A stretch of 64,000 nt of DNA from Selenomonas sp. F0473 (GTDB taxonomy: Bacteria; Bacillota; Negativicutes; Selenomonadales; Selenomonadaceae), in NCBI RefSeq assembly GCF_000315545.1, contig NZ_JH992902.1, forward strand, positions 1,672,638-1,736,637. The letters run 5' to 3'. The notes beneath the pieces were generated by a model. The model worked only from the letters and a program-made list of their open reading frames with translations. It was not told the origin of the DNA and searched no databases. The position numbers and the translations under genes were made by a program. Each line of letters begins with the position of its first letter. Positions within the stretch are counted from its first letter, which is position 1. Positions 28,622 through 36,352 of this stretch are shown in pieces.

Positions 28622-29281
28622 ATGAAACACATCGTCGTAGATTTGGAGATGAACCCGGTCGGCAAGGAATACAAAGAAATACGCAGGAAACTGAACGGCG
28701 AGATCATCGAGATCGGCGCTGTGCGTCTGAATGAAAAATTTGTGCAGGAGGATAAATTCCAGTGCTATGTCTGCCCCGAGTACGGGCCGGTGAAGAAACA
28801 TATCACGGAGCTGACGGGCATCACGCAGGACAAGGTCAACGGCCAGCATGTGTTTGCCGAGAGTTTTCGGAACTTCGTGGACTGGATCGGCGCCTCGGAG
28901 ACGAAGATCTATTCGTGGAGCATGTCGGATATCAAGCAGCTGCATAAGGAATGCCGGCTGAAGGTTCCGGACTTCGATGTGGACTGGCTTGACACGCGTT
29001 GGGTGGATCTCCAGCAGGCGTTTGACGACCGGCTGGGGCTGCACAACAGTCTCGCGCTGAAGCATGCGCTCGGCGCGATGGGACGGAGCTTCGAGGGCGC
29101 GCAGCACTCCGCGCTTGCCGACGCGATCAATACGAGCGCCGTACTCGCGCTCATGCAGGACGACGAGAAGTTCCGCGAGACCATGCGTCCCGTGCTCGAA
29201 ATCCTCGCGCCGAGCGCGGCCCTCTCCGATTCGATCGGCGACCTCTTCCCGGATCTGGAAAAACTGAAGAACAACCTCTAG
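28622..29281 (+). CDS. DEDDh 3'-5' exonuclease (DnaQ/KapD-like)
   Basis: 219 residues. Single exonuclease domain: Exo I VVDLEMNP (Asp and Glu, residues about 6-8), Exo II around SWSMSDIKQL, Exo III HSALADAIN, giving the HxxxxD signature of the DEDDh group. Two metal ions and a His drive hydrolysis of a 3' end. Whether the target is DNA or RNA cannot be told. The start is the ATG with aagga 6 bases upstream; the ATG at 28616 touches the ribosome site. The gene sits behind a structured, terminator-bearing leader. Confidence 0.85.
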   Translation: MKHIVVDLEMNPVGKEYKEIRRKLNGEIIEIGAVRLNEKFVQEDKFQCYVCPEYGPVKKHITELTGITQDKVNGQHVFAESFRNFVDWIGASETKIYSWSMSDIKQLHKECRLKVPDFDVDWLDTRWVDLQQAFDDRLGLHNSLALKHALGAMGRSFEGAQHSALADAINTSAVLALMQDDEKFRETMRPVLEILAPSAALSDSIGDLFPDLEKLKNNL

Positions 29282-29300
29282 CTTTTGCATTGAAACCAAA

Positions 29301-29332
29301 AAGCACCTTGCCGTTATCGGCAGGGTGCTTTT
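29301..29332. terminator. Terminator after the exonuclease gene
   Basis: Stem aagcaccttgccg/cggcagggtgctt (two G-T pairs), ttat loop, T-run after; also A-rich before, so it can serve the convergent minus-strand gene. Confidence 0.9.
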
Positions 29333-29341
29333 CTATGCGCA

Positions 29342-31891
29342 TCAATCGTGCCGCGTGGGCGGCTCGATCGAGACGGCGCCGCTGGGCTGAGCCGCTTCCG
29401 TTGGATCTTCGGTTGACGCCGCCTGTGTGCGCCGTGCCTTGGACTCTGCGGGCGTTTCCTCGTCGAAGAGCGGACGCGCGGCGGGGCCGCCGTCCGGCGT
29501 CGGTTGTGTCAGTTCCGCGCGGGCGGCAATCGAACCGAGAATGGCGCTGGCCGCAGGCGCATTTGTATGATTGGCCGGGACTGCGGCGGCACTCGTCGGG
29601 ACGATCGGTTTGAGTTCGACGGCGAGGGTGTCGCCGTTCTTAATGGGACTTGTGAAGTCCGCCTTGGCTCCGTTGACGAGGATGGCGAATGTGACGCGGC
29701 TCGTTGCGGGCGGCGGGGTAAAACCGACGGCAAGGAGCGCTTCGCTGACGTTGGCGCTGCCCGAGCCCTTTTGATAGACGATGACGGCGCCGTCTTCGAC
29801 GATGCTGTCCGGGGCCGCTTTCCGGCCGTTGAGGGTGAGGGTAAATCCGGATGCGGGAACCGCATGCTCTTTTCCCTCATAGGTGATCGTCGCATGCGGG
29901 GCGGCGGAGAGGCCGAGCACGGACGAGAGGGTCGGAACGGCGGCCTCCTCATACGCGATCGCATCTCCTTCCCGGAGCGCGGTTGAAGGCGCCGCAGGGG
30001 CGCCGTTCAGCGTGATCTTCGGCTGTATGGAAAAACGGCGCGCCTCGCCGTTCAGCGTATAGGAAATATATCTGCCCTCGGGCGGCAGATTCTCTCCGCG
30101 GAGAACTTCGCCGAGCGTGCGCTCACGGGATGATGTAATCACGTCGCCGTCATGCAGGAGCGGATTGTCTTCGGCGGGGACGCCGTTGACGAGAATGCTT
30201 GCCGCAACGCGGAGTTCTGCATTGTTCAGCGTGACTACGTAGTCGTCGGCATTGTCGACGGCATCGCCGAGGCGCACCTCGGGCTGCGCGCCGTCCTCGC
30301 CCGCAACGAGCTTGATGCGGCAGTCGTCGTGAATGGGGGAGTCGAGCCCCGCGGTTTTGCCGTCGATCGTAATCTGCGCAAGCGTTCCCATCGTGCCCGG
30401 GAAACTGCGCCGTTCGCCGTCGATCGTGACCACGAGTCCCATGCCGGGGCGGCCGTTGTACTTGCGCAGGCTGATGCCCGCCGCGAGCAGGGCGTCGGAG
30501 ACGTTGAGCTCACGGAAATTGAACAGGCTGTACTCGATGTCGTTGATCCAAACCGCGAGGAAGTGCAGCGTGTTGATCGAGGCGATCTTGAGGATACCGA
30601 GCGGCGTTACCGCATCGGGGGCGTGCAGTTCCTCGGGGAGCTCCTCCACGCCGTCGACGACATCGGGCTGACGCACAGCAACGCGGCCCGCGGGGATGCC
30701 CAGCGCCTCTGCGACGAGTTCCGGTATCATGGGCGTGAGGGAACCTCCGCCGACGAGCATGACTGCCTGCGGCGGTTCGCTGTTGAGTTCCAGAACCTGC
30801 TTTGCAATCGCATCCGCGAGATGCGCCACACTCGGCCGCACGGCGGCGACCACTTGATCGGCCGTGAGTTCGAGTTTCATGCCGAGGATATCGGTAAAGG
30901 AGACGTTCCGGCCGGCCGAGATCTTACGTTTGATGTCCTCGGCGATGTTGAAGTCGAGGAGGTATTCGCGCGAGATGGCCTCGGTGATCTCGTCGCCTGC
31001 CATCGGCACCATGCCGTAGGCGATGACGGATCCGCCACGCGTAATCGCGACGTCGGAGGTGCCCGCCCCGATGTCGACGAGGACGAGGTTCAGATGACGC
31101 ATCGTGGGAGGGATGAGGACGTTGATGCCCGCGATCGGCTCGAGGGTGAGCGCGCGCATCTCGAGATGCGTCTCGCGCAGCGCCGACTGCATAGAGTCGA
31201 CGACTTGGCGCGGGAGAAAGGTCGCGATGACGGTCGCCTGCGCGCGTCGGCCGCGCTGCCCGACGAGCGTCTTGAGGTCGTTGCCGTCGAGCGTATAGCG
31301 GACCGTACTGTAGCCGACGCAGTAGTAACGCGTCGGATCGTCCACTGTGTGCGAGTGGGCGAGTTTTTTCTGCGCCTCCTGCACGCCGGCGAAGTCGAGA
31401 TCGCGCTGCTGCGCGGCTGTGATCGTGCCCGCGACTTCCTGCTCGGCCTCTGCGGTCATCGTGTAGAGCGCGCGTCCCGCGGCCGCGACTGCGACACTAT
31501 GCAGCGGCCCCGTACGCGCGGTGAGACGCCGCTTGACCTCACGGATGATCGCGGCGACCTGCGGCACATCGTGGATCTGACCGTCGAGCATGGCGCGCGT
31601 CTTATGCTCCATACGCTCGGTTGCGAGGATATGCAGGGCGCCTTCTCGCTGCTCGGCGACGATGCCGATGACGCTGCGCGTGCCGATGTCAAGGGCAAAG
31701 ACGAGCTCCGCCTGCCGCTCCCCGCGCGGCGTGCGGGCGGCGGGCGCCGCCTCGTCCTTTTTGGGACGGCCGCGTTTTTTTGCGGCGGATGCGCCGCGCT
31801 CCTCCTCTATGCGTTTTTTCGGGCGGCCGCGCCGTTTTGCCGGCTGCTTCGCCGTAGGAACCGTTTCGTTTATATTCTCCAAATCCGGCAT
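29342..31891 (-). CDS. FtsA-like actin-fold protein with AT-hooks and beta-grasp repeats
   Basis: 849 residues. Residues 1-55 are basic and contain two AT-hook cores, RGRPKK at 21-26 and 40-45. About 60-440 is an FtsA/PilM-type actin fold: FALDIGTRSVIGIV (phosphate 1), LVDIGAGTSDVAIT (phosphate 2) and VMLVGGGSLTPM (adenosine). The C-terminal part repeats a ubiquitin-like unit of about 52-61 residues, with copies near 504, 564, 625, 683 and 735, each of the form [IL]-x-[ILV]-[ND]-G followed by D/EGDxI. The tail is Pro/Ala-rich. No amphipathic FtsA membrane helix is visible. FtsA-like proteins of this layout are found in clostridia and Negativicutes; function unproven. GGGGGAGA precedes the ATG. 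Confidence 0.82.
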   Translation of the reverse strand: MPDLENINETVPTAKQPAKRRGRPKKRIEEERGASAAKKRGRPKKDEAAPAARTPRGERQAELVFALDIGTRSVIGIVAEQREGALHILATERMEHKTRAMLDGQIHDVPQVAAIIREVKRRLTARTGPLHSVAVAAAGRALYTMTAEAEQEVAGTITAAQQRDLDFAGVQEAQKKLAHSHTVDDPTRYYCVGYSTVRYTLDGNDLKTLVGQRGRRAQATVIATFLPRQVVDSMQSALRETHLEMRALTLEPIAGINVLIPPTMRHLNLVLVDIGAGTSDVAITRGGSVIAYGMVPMAGDEITEAISREYLLDFNIAEDIKRKISAGRNVSFTDILGMKLELTADQVVAAVRPSVAHLADAIAKQVLELNSEPPQAVMLVGGGSLTPMIPELVAEALGIPAGRVAVRQPDVVDGVEELPEELHAPDAVTPLGILKIASINTLHFLAVWINDIEYSLFNFRELNVSDALLAAGISLRKYNGRPGMGLVVTIDGERRSFPGTMGTLAQITIDGKTAGLDSPIHDDCRIKLVAGEDGAQPEVRLGDAVDNADDYVVTLNNAELRVAASILVNGVPAEDNPLLHDGDVITSSRERTLGEVLRGENLPPEGRYISYTLNGEARRFSIQPKITLNGAPAAPSTALREGDAIAYEEAAVPTLSSVLGLSAAPHATITYEGKEHAVPASGFTLTLNGRKAAPDSIVEDGAVIVYQKGSGSANVSEALLAVGFTPPPATSRVTFAILVNGAKADFTSPIKNGDTLAVELKPIVPTSAAAVPANHTNAPAASAILGSIAARAELTQPTPDGGPAARPLFDEETPAESKARRTQAASTEDPTEAAQPSGAVSIEPPTRHD

Positions 31892-31993
31892 TTCTGTCTC
31901 CCCCGACCAATCGATCTAAAGCAATGTATACTATCTATAGTTAATTCGTGTCCCGTTGAAAAAATCCTGCCGGGTTATGCATCCGGCGTATGC

Positions 31994-32039
31994 AAAAAGG
32001 TCAGAACGCAACCGCCGCGCGGGCAGATCCGTTCTGACC
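31994..32039 (-). terminator. Terminator of the 6S-like RNA (minus strand)
   Basis: Read on the minus strand: ggtcagaac (32039-32031) / gttctgacc (32007-31999) with a 23-base structured loop, then five T. Confidence 0.85.
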
Positions 32040-32225
32040 ACAAGAGAGGGGTCTGAAATGCCGTATCCCTTATATGTCTATACCTGCGTAAAGCAGGTGG
32101 GTACCCTAAGTCCGGCTTCCGCCTGTGCCGAAGCGCTTCGCGTCCACCGGAATCAATTCGGGTTCCCTAAAAGATCTGTAGGTTAGACATTGCTAAGACA
32201 TACGCACATCGAAGGCGCACCTTTC
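32040..32225 (-). ncRNA. ssrS: 6S RNA-like regulatory RNA
   Basis: Minus-strand RNA of about 185 bases between a promoter and a terminator, with no coding potential. It folds into one long irregular hairpin: a closing helix (gatgtgcgtatgtct with the agacata...gatacggcat side), an open centre, a stem gggaaccc/gggtaccc, a stem tccgg/ccgga, and a terminal gcttc...gaagc hairpin. The 3' side of the central bubble carries a small hairpin cctgc-tttac-gcagg, as in 6S RNAs. 6S RNA mimics an open promoter and holds sigma-70 RNA polymerase in stationary phase. Ends are estimates. Confidence 0.7.
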
Positions 32226-32234
32226 TTTTATATT

Positions 32235-32263
32235 ATGATAGCATAAAAAAAAATAAGCCGCAA
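32235..32263 (-). promoter_or_regulatory. Promoter of the 6S-like RNA
   Basis: On the minus strand: TTGCGG (32263-32258), 17-base spacer, TATCAT (32240-32235). Confidence 0.65.
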
Positions 32264-32362
32264 GACTTGACAAATGAGGAATAAGAATTTGCGATAACAA
32301 TATGAAATCTGTGTTTTCGGAAAATATATTCAGAAATTATACCGCCCTCTTTTCCTGTGCGG

Positions 32363-32385
32363 GTTCCCGTGCTATAATAGGGAAC
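32363..32385 (+). promoter_or_regulatory. dhaL -10 element inside an inverted repeat
   Basis: Perfect TATAAT (32373-32378) lies between gttccc (32363-32368) and gggaac (32380-32385). The -35 (TTTTCC) is weak. A repressor bound to the repeat would cover the promoter. Confidence 0.6.
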
Positions 32386-32424
32386 GGTAATATAGAATGT
32401 TCTCAATTTCCCGAGAAAGATGGT

Positions 32425-33057
32425 GTGACGGAGATGGCAAATGTTCGCGATGCGGTGGATGCGGTCGTCGCTGCGATTATGGCGCAGAAGGACTACCTGA
32501 CGGCGGTGGATGCGAGATCCGGGGACGGGGATCATGGACTGAACATGGCGCGCGGGGTGACCGAGGCGGAGGAACGGATGAGGGAACTCCCGCCGGATGC
32601 GCCGCTCGGAGATGTGCTCCATCAGATGGGGCGCGCCTTCATCGAGAATGTCGGCGGGGCGGCCGGGCCCCTCTACGGTATTGCCTTTGTGCGTGCCGGC
32701 GAGGCGGTGAACGCGCAGACGCGGCTCGATGTAAAGAGTTTCGAGAAACTCTTTACGTGCGGCATCGAGGCGATTCGGCGCCGCGGGCATGCCGAGCGCG
32801 GCGACAAGACCATGCTCGACACGCTCATCCCGATCCGCGACGCGTTTCTGCCCGAGAATGCGGAGGGCAAGAGCCTGCGCGAGTGCCTCGAGGATGCCTT
32901 GAGCGCGGGCCGTGAGGGCGCGGAGTATACGAAGACCATCGTCGCGCGGCGCGGCCGCGCGGCACTCATCGGCGAGCGCAGCATCGGCATTGAGGATCCG
33001 GGCGCGATGAGTTCGCTCATTATGTTCCGCGCGCTGTGCAGCTATCTCCGCGGCTGA
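32425..33057 (+). CDS. DhaL-type dihydroxyacetone kinase ATP-binding subunit (stand-alone)
   Basis: About 210 residues from GTG at 32425 (upstream gagaaaga is a modest ribosome site); the ATG at 32434 has none. Helical-barrel nucleotide domain with the Mg-binding motif SGDGDHGLNMARG and the GGAAGPLYG loop (usually GGTSGPLYG). In PTS-coupled systems DhaL carries ADP and phosphorylates dihydroxyacetone bound to DhaK. Neither dhaK nor dhaM is nearby, so its partner or substrate is unclear. It has its own promoter and ends 40 bases before gltX. Confidence 0.85.
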   Translation: MTEMANVRDAVDAVVAAIMAQKDYLTAVDARSGDGDHGLNMARGVTEAEERMRELPPDAPLGDVLHQMGRAFIENVGGAAGPLYGIAFVRAGEAVNAQTRLDVKSFEKLFTCGIEAIRRRGHAERGDKTMLDTLIPIRDAFLPENAEGKSLRECLEDALSAGREGAEYTKTIVARRGRAALIGERSIGIEDPGAMSSLIMFRALCSYLRG

Positions 33058-33097
33058 AGGGGACGAAATTGAGATCGAAGTGAGAGGAAATGATTTG

Positions 33098-34573
33098 ATG
33101 AACACCGGAATTCGCACCCGTTTTGCACCGAGCCCCACGGGGTACATGCACATCGGCAACCTGCGCACGGCGCTCTATGCGTATCTCTTCGCGCGCGCGA
33201 ATGACGGGACGTTCATCCTGCGTATTGAGGACACCGACCGCAGCCGTTATGTGGCGGATGCGGTGTCCTTTATCCGCCGCACGCTCGACGCGGCCGGCAT
33301 CATCCCCGATGAGGGGCCCGACGATATCGGCGGCGCATACGGCCCTTACGTCCAGAGCGAGCGCATGGACATCTATAAAAAATACGCGGAGCAGCTCGTC
33401 GAGACGGGACATGCCTATCGCTGTTTCTGCAGCCATGCGGAAGAGGCGCCCGGCACCGGGGAGGGCAAGGGGTTCGGCGGCTATCCGCGTACCTGCCGCG
33501 ACCTCCCGCCGGAGGAGGTCGCGGCGCGTCTCGCGCGGGGCGAGGCGTACGTCGTCCGGCAAAAGATGCCGCTCACGGGGGAGACGACGTTTTACGACGT
33601 TCTGCACGGCAACGTCACGATCTCGAATACGGAGCTCGAGGATCAGGTGCTCCTCAAGCGCGACGGCATGCCGACCTATAACTTTGCCAACGTCGTCGAC
33701 GATCGTCTGATGATGATTTCGCATGTCATCCGCGGCACGGAGTTCATCACGTCGACGCCGAAGCACGTGCTGCTCTACGAGGCGTTCGGTTGGACGCCGC
33801 CCGTGTTCGTCCACCTCGCGCCCGTGATGGGGCGGGACGAGACGGGCAAGACGAGCAAGCTGTCGAAGCGGCACGGCGCGACGAGTTTCAACGACCTTGT
33901 CGAAATGGGATATCCCGCCGCCGCCATCGTCAATTATGTGGTCCTGCTCGGCTGGAGCCCGAAGACGACGAATCGGGAAGTCTTTTCGATGGACGAATTG
34001 ATCGAGAAGTTTTCGCTCGAAGGGCTTTCAAAATCACCGGCCGTATTCGACTACGACAAGCTCGGCTGGATGAGCGGAGAGTATTTCAAGGCGATGACGG
34101 ACGAGGACTTTGCGGCGGCGGCGCGTCCCTTCGCGGGGGAACTGCCCGCGCGCATGGAAGAGCGGTGGCCGCAGATTGCGGCGCTCCTCAAAACGCGCGT
34201 AACAAAGCTCGGCGACGTACGTCCGGAGATTGCATTCCTCATTGAGGCGCCCGCCTTTGATGCGGACCTGTATGAGAATAAGCGGAACAAAGTGACGCCC
34301 GCGGCGGCGGCAGAGCTTCTGCCCGCGCTCATCGAGATCCTCGCGGCGCTCCCCGCCCCGCATTGGGAGAACGAGCTCCTCTATGCGCTCCTCGAGGAGT
34401 GTATCGAGCGTGAAGGATGGCGCAAGGGCACCGTTATGTGGGTGCTGCGCATTGCGGCCGCAGGACGGCGGGTGACACCAGGCGGCGCGACGGAGATCCT
34501 TGCGATTCTCGGGCGGGAGGAAGGGCTTTCTCGTCTGCGGGCCGCACACGCTCATCTGAGCGCCTTGCACTGA
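33098..34573 (+). CDS. gltX: Glutamyl-tRNA synthetase
   Basis: 491 residues. Charges tRNA-Glu (and often tRNA-Gln in bacteria using the amidotransferase route). Class I signatures: RFAPSPTGYMHIGNLR (HIGH region) and KLSKRHGA (KMSKS equivalent). The C-terminal all-helical anticodon-binding domain is complete. The start is the ATG at 33098 behind gagagga; a GTG at 33080 would overlap that site. It is directly followed by a tRNA-Glu gene with its own promoter. Confidence 0.95.
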   Translation: MNTGIRTRFAPSPTGYMHIGNLRTALYAYLFARANDGTFILRIEDTDRSRYVADAVSFIRRTLDAAGIIPDEGPDDIGGAYGPYVQSERMDIYKKYAEQLVETGHAYRCFCSHAEEAPGTGEGKGFGGYPRTCRDLPPEEVAARLARGEAYVVRQKMPLTGETTFYDVLHGNVTISNTELEDQVLLKRDGMPTYNFANVVDDRLMMISHVIRGTEFITSTPKHVLLYEAFGWTPPVFVHLAPVMGRDETGKTSKLSKRHGATSFNDLVEMGYPAAAIVNYVVLLGWSPKTTNREVFSMDELIEKFSLEGLSKSPAVFDYDKLGWMSGEYFKAMTDEDFAAAARPFAGELPARMEERWPQIAALLKTRVTKLGDVRPEIAFLIEAPAFDADLYENKRNKVTPAAAAELLPALIEILAALPAPHWENELLYALLEECIEREGWRKGTVMWVLRIAAAGRRVTPGGATEILAILGREEGLSRLRAAHAHLSALH

Positions 34574-34605
34574 GTCGCCGCGCGGGATGCACGGCGAAAA
34601 AACGC

Positions 34606-34634
34606 TTGATTTTTACCGGACCCTATGCTATAGT
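34606..34634 (+). promoter_or_regulatory. Promoter of tRNA-Glu
   Basis: TTGATT (34606-34611) and TATAGT (34629-34634), 17-base spacer. Confidence 0.85.
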
Positions 34635-34653
34635 ATCTCCTGTTGACATATGT

Positions 34654-34728
34654 GGCGCCTTCGTCAAGCGGTTAAGACACCGCCCTCTCACGGCGGGGTC
34701 ATGGGGTCGAATCCCATAGGCGTCACCA
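34654..34728 (+). tRNA. tRNA-Glu (anticodon CTC)
   Basis: Acceptor ggcgcct/aggcgtc (one G-T pair), anticodon stem ccgcc/ggcgg with loop ctctcac giving CTC (reads GAG), T loop gtcgaat, encoded CCA. 75 bases. It follows gltX, the enzyme that charges it. Confidence 0.93.
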
Positions 34729-34739
34729 TCGAACGTCCG

Positions 34740-34763
34740 GGAGCTGCTTTGCGGCTCCTTTTT
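34740..34763 (+). terminator. Terminator after tRNA-Glu
   Basis: Stem ggagc/gctcc with a short loop, then five T. It ends only 20 bases before the next start codon, so read-through may feed that gene. Confidence 0.75.
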
Positions 34764-34782
34764 GTTTTGGAGTAGGATCGTT

Positions 34783-35538
34783 ATGCTCTTTCTGTCCATG
34801 CTTATCCTCGGCGGGATCATCGGCTTCGTCGGGGCGGGGGGCGGCGGAGTCGTCATCACGCTGCTCGTCGTAGGATTCGGCGTACCGATTCACCAAGCGC
34901 TCGCCGTCGCCCTCGGCTCGATGGCCTTTACGACGCTTTCGGGGGCGTTCAGCCACTATCGTGAGGGCGAGGTCGTGCCGCGCACGGGGGCTGTGATCGG
35001 TGCAGGGGGGCTCGTCGGGGCGCTCATCGGCGCGATGATATCGAACCATATCGAATCCGGGAATCTTAGCTTCTTCACCGGAATGATGCTCGAGTCAAGC
35101 GCTCTGCTCCTCTATCTGCGCATCTATCGTGCCGCGTGGCTGGAGCGCCGGATCCGGGTGCGTGAGGAACTGCTCACAGGGCGCAGGCTTTATATCTATG
35201 GAACCGCCACGGGCCTGATCTGCGGCATCCTCGCGGGGGCGTTCGGCATCGGATCGGCGGCCTACATTCAGATCGCGCTTATGGTCGTGTTCGGCGTGCC
35301 GCTTCTGCAGGCGATCGGGACGACGATGATGATCATTGTGCCGATCTCGATCAGCGGCGGCATCGGCTATCTCCTTTACGGACAGTTTGAGTTGATGATA
35401 TTCCTGCAAACGCTCACGGCGCTTTCCGTCGGCTCATGGTTCGGGGCAAAACTCACGCATCTTGCGCCGCGCTCGGTGCTGCGGTTTTTCATTGTCGCCC
35501 TCCCTGCGGCGGGCGGGGCGATCATGATTGTATTTTGA
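34783..35538 (+). CDS. TauE/SafE family membrane permease
   Basis: 251 residues, about eight hydrophobic helices in two related halves, each beginning with a Gly-rich segment (GFVGAGGGGVVIT near residue 14, and GILAGAFGIGSAAYIQ near 155). These are the typical repeats of sulfite/organosulfonate exporters. The ATG lies 5 bases after agga. A rhodanese lipoprotein gene follows 47 bases downstream, which fits sulfur metabolism. The exported anion (sulfite, thiosulfate, sulfoacetate or others) is not known. Confidence 0.86.
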   Translation: MLFLSMLILGGIIGFVGAGGGGVVITLLVVGFGVPIHQALAVALGSMAFTTLSGAFSHYREGEVVPRTGAVIGAGGLVGALIGAMISNHIESGNLSFFTGMMLESSALLLYLRIYRAAWLERRIRVREELLTGRRLYIYGTATGLICGILAGAFGIGSAAYIQIALMVVFGVPLLQAIGTTMMIIVPISISGGIGYLLYGQFELMIFLQTLTALSVGSWFGAKLTHLAPRSVLRFFIVALPAAGGAIMIVF

Positions 35539-35585
35539 TAGACGGCGGCTCTGCCGCATTTATATTCTGCGAGGGGGAATTTCGT

Positions 35586-35996
35586 ATGAAAAAAATATTT
35601 ACGGCGGTTCTGCTGGCAGCCGCCGCATTGACTGCGTTCGGGTGCGGAGAGGGCGCCGCGGAGGGAGAGGGCGGCGAGAAAACAATCCCGTTTCGCCGCG
35701 TGACGGGCGACGAGGCGCAGGCAATGATGAAAAAAGAGACTGGCTATCTGATCGTCGATGTGCGAACGCCGCAGGAATATGCCGAGGGGCATATCCCCCA
35801 TGCGGTCAATATCCCGCTCGATACCGTCGGCACAACTCCGCCGTCCGAACTGCCCGACAAGCGGCAGATGATCTTCGTTTACTGCCGCAGCGGAGCGCGC
35901 AGTATGCAGGCCGCCGACAAACTTGCTCGGATGGGTTATACGAATATTGTGGAGATGGGGGGCATTCAGGACTGGCACGGCGAAGTCGTACGGTGA
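35586..35996 (+). CDS. Rhodanese-domain lipoprotein
   Basis: 136 residues. Lipoprotein signal ending TAFGC, so Cys20 would be lipidated and the protein anchored outside the inner membrane. Single rhodanese domain: IVDVRTPQEYAEGHIPHAVNIP (N-terminal CH2A-like motif) and the active-site loop CRSGARS with Cys100. It transfers sulfane sulfur or binds small anions. It lies after the TauE/SafE gene, probably in the same transcript, suggesting extracytoplasmic sulfur handling. Its stop codon lies inside the first bases of a dispersed repeat. Confidence 0.88.
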   Translation: MKKIFTAVLLAAAALTAFGCGEGAAEGEGGEKTIPFRRVTGDEAQAMMKKETGYLIVDVRTPQEYAEGHIPHAVNIPLDTVGTTPPSELPDKRQMIFVYCRSGARSMQAADKLARMGYTNIVEMGGIQDWHGEVVR

Positions 35997-36130
35997 CCGG
36001 GATTTTGGCGCATCGCTGTGTCACTGCTAAAAATCCTGCGGTCGACGTAGGCGATGGACTACGCCTTCCCTTGGATTTTTCTTGTTCCTTGCTCTGCATC
36101 CAAACTTCCGCGTCACTGAGGTCGCGGTTG
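35993..36130 (+). repeat. Interspersed repeat, copy A
   Basis: About 140 bases of non-coding sequence strongly similar to copy B at 50733-50900. Shared blocks: gggatttt near the start, ctgtgtca, ggtcgacgtagg, actacgccttccct, ttccttgct, and aaacttccgcgtcact. The 5' end is a small hairpin gtgac (35993-35997) / gtcac (36020-36024). The first gtGA supplies the stop codon of the rhodanese gene. Confidence 0.8.
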
Positions 36131-36177
36131 CGTCTATGCATCGGGGCTTTCGCTTCACCGCGATTTCCTACATAAGG

Positions 36178-36234
36178 AGACGCAGGATTTTAGCGCATAG
36201 CTGCGTCACGGCGAAAAGTCCTGCGGTCGATGCG
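36178..36234 (+). repeat. Interspersed repeat, partial copy C
   Basis: The 5' portion of the same repeat (gacgcaggatttt, gcgcatagctgcgtcac, cctgcggtcga), again with self-complementary gacgca/tgcgtc ends. The rest of the region up to ilvB (36235-36352) holds only the ilvB promoter. Confidence 0.7.
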
Positions 36235-36290
36235 GTTCTTAAATTGTTGGCTTTTAGATTAAAATGCATCTTGCCAAATAAAAACAAGAC

Positions 36291-36318
36291 TTGTTTATTT
36301 TTTCGGATATGCTATAAT
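36291..36318 (+). promoter_or_regulatory. Promoter of ilvB and the pilus cluster
   Basis: TTGTTT (36291-36296) and perfect TATAAT (36313-36318), 16-base spacer. Confidence 0.75.
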
Positions 36319-36352
36319 ATTCTCATCTTAGTTATAGGGAGCGTGTGCGCGT

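Noticed and set aside
30152-32056. Plus-strand open frame of about 630 codons opposite the FtsA-like gene
   Set aside because: Low-complexity, Arg/Asp-rich product and no ribosome site; it also covers the 6S RNA terminator. The minus strand has clear ATPase motifs.
31956-32186. Small plus-strand open frame across the 6S region
   Set aside because: No ribosome site, no conserved-looking product; the minus-strand promoter, fold and terminator explain the sequence better.
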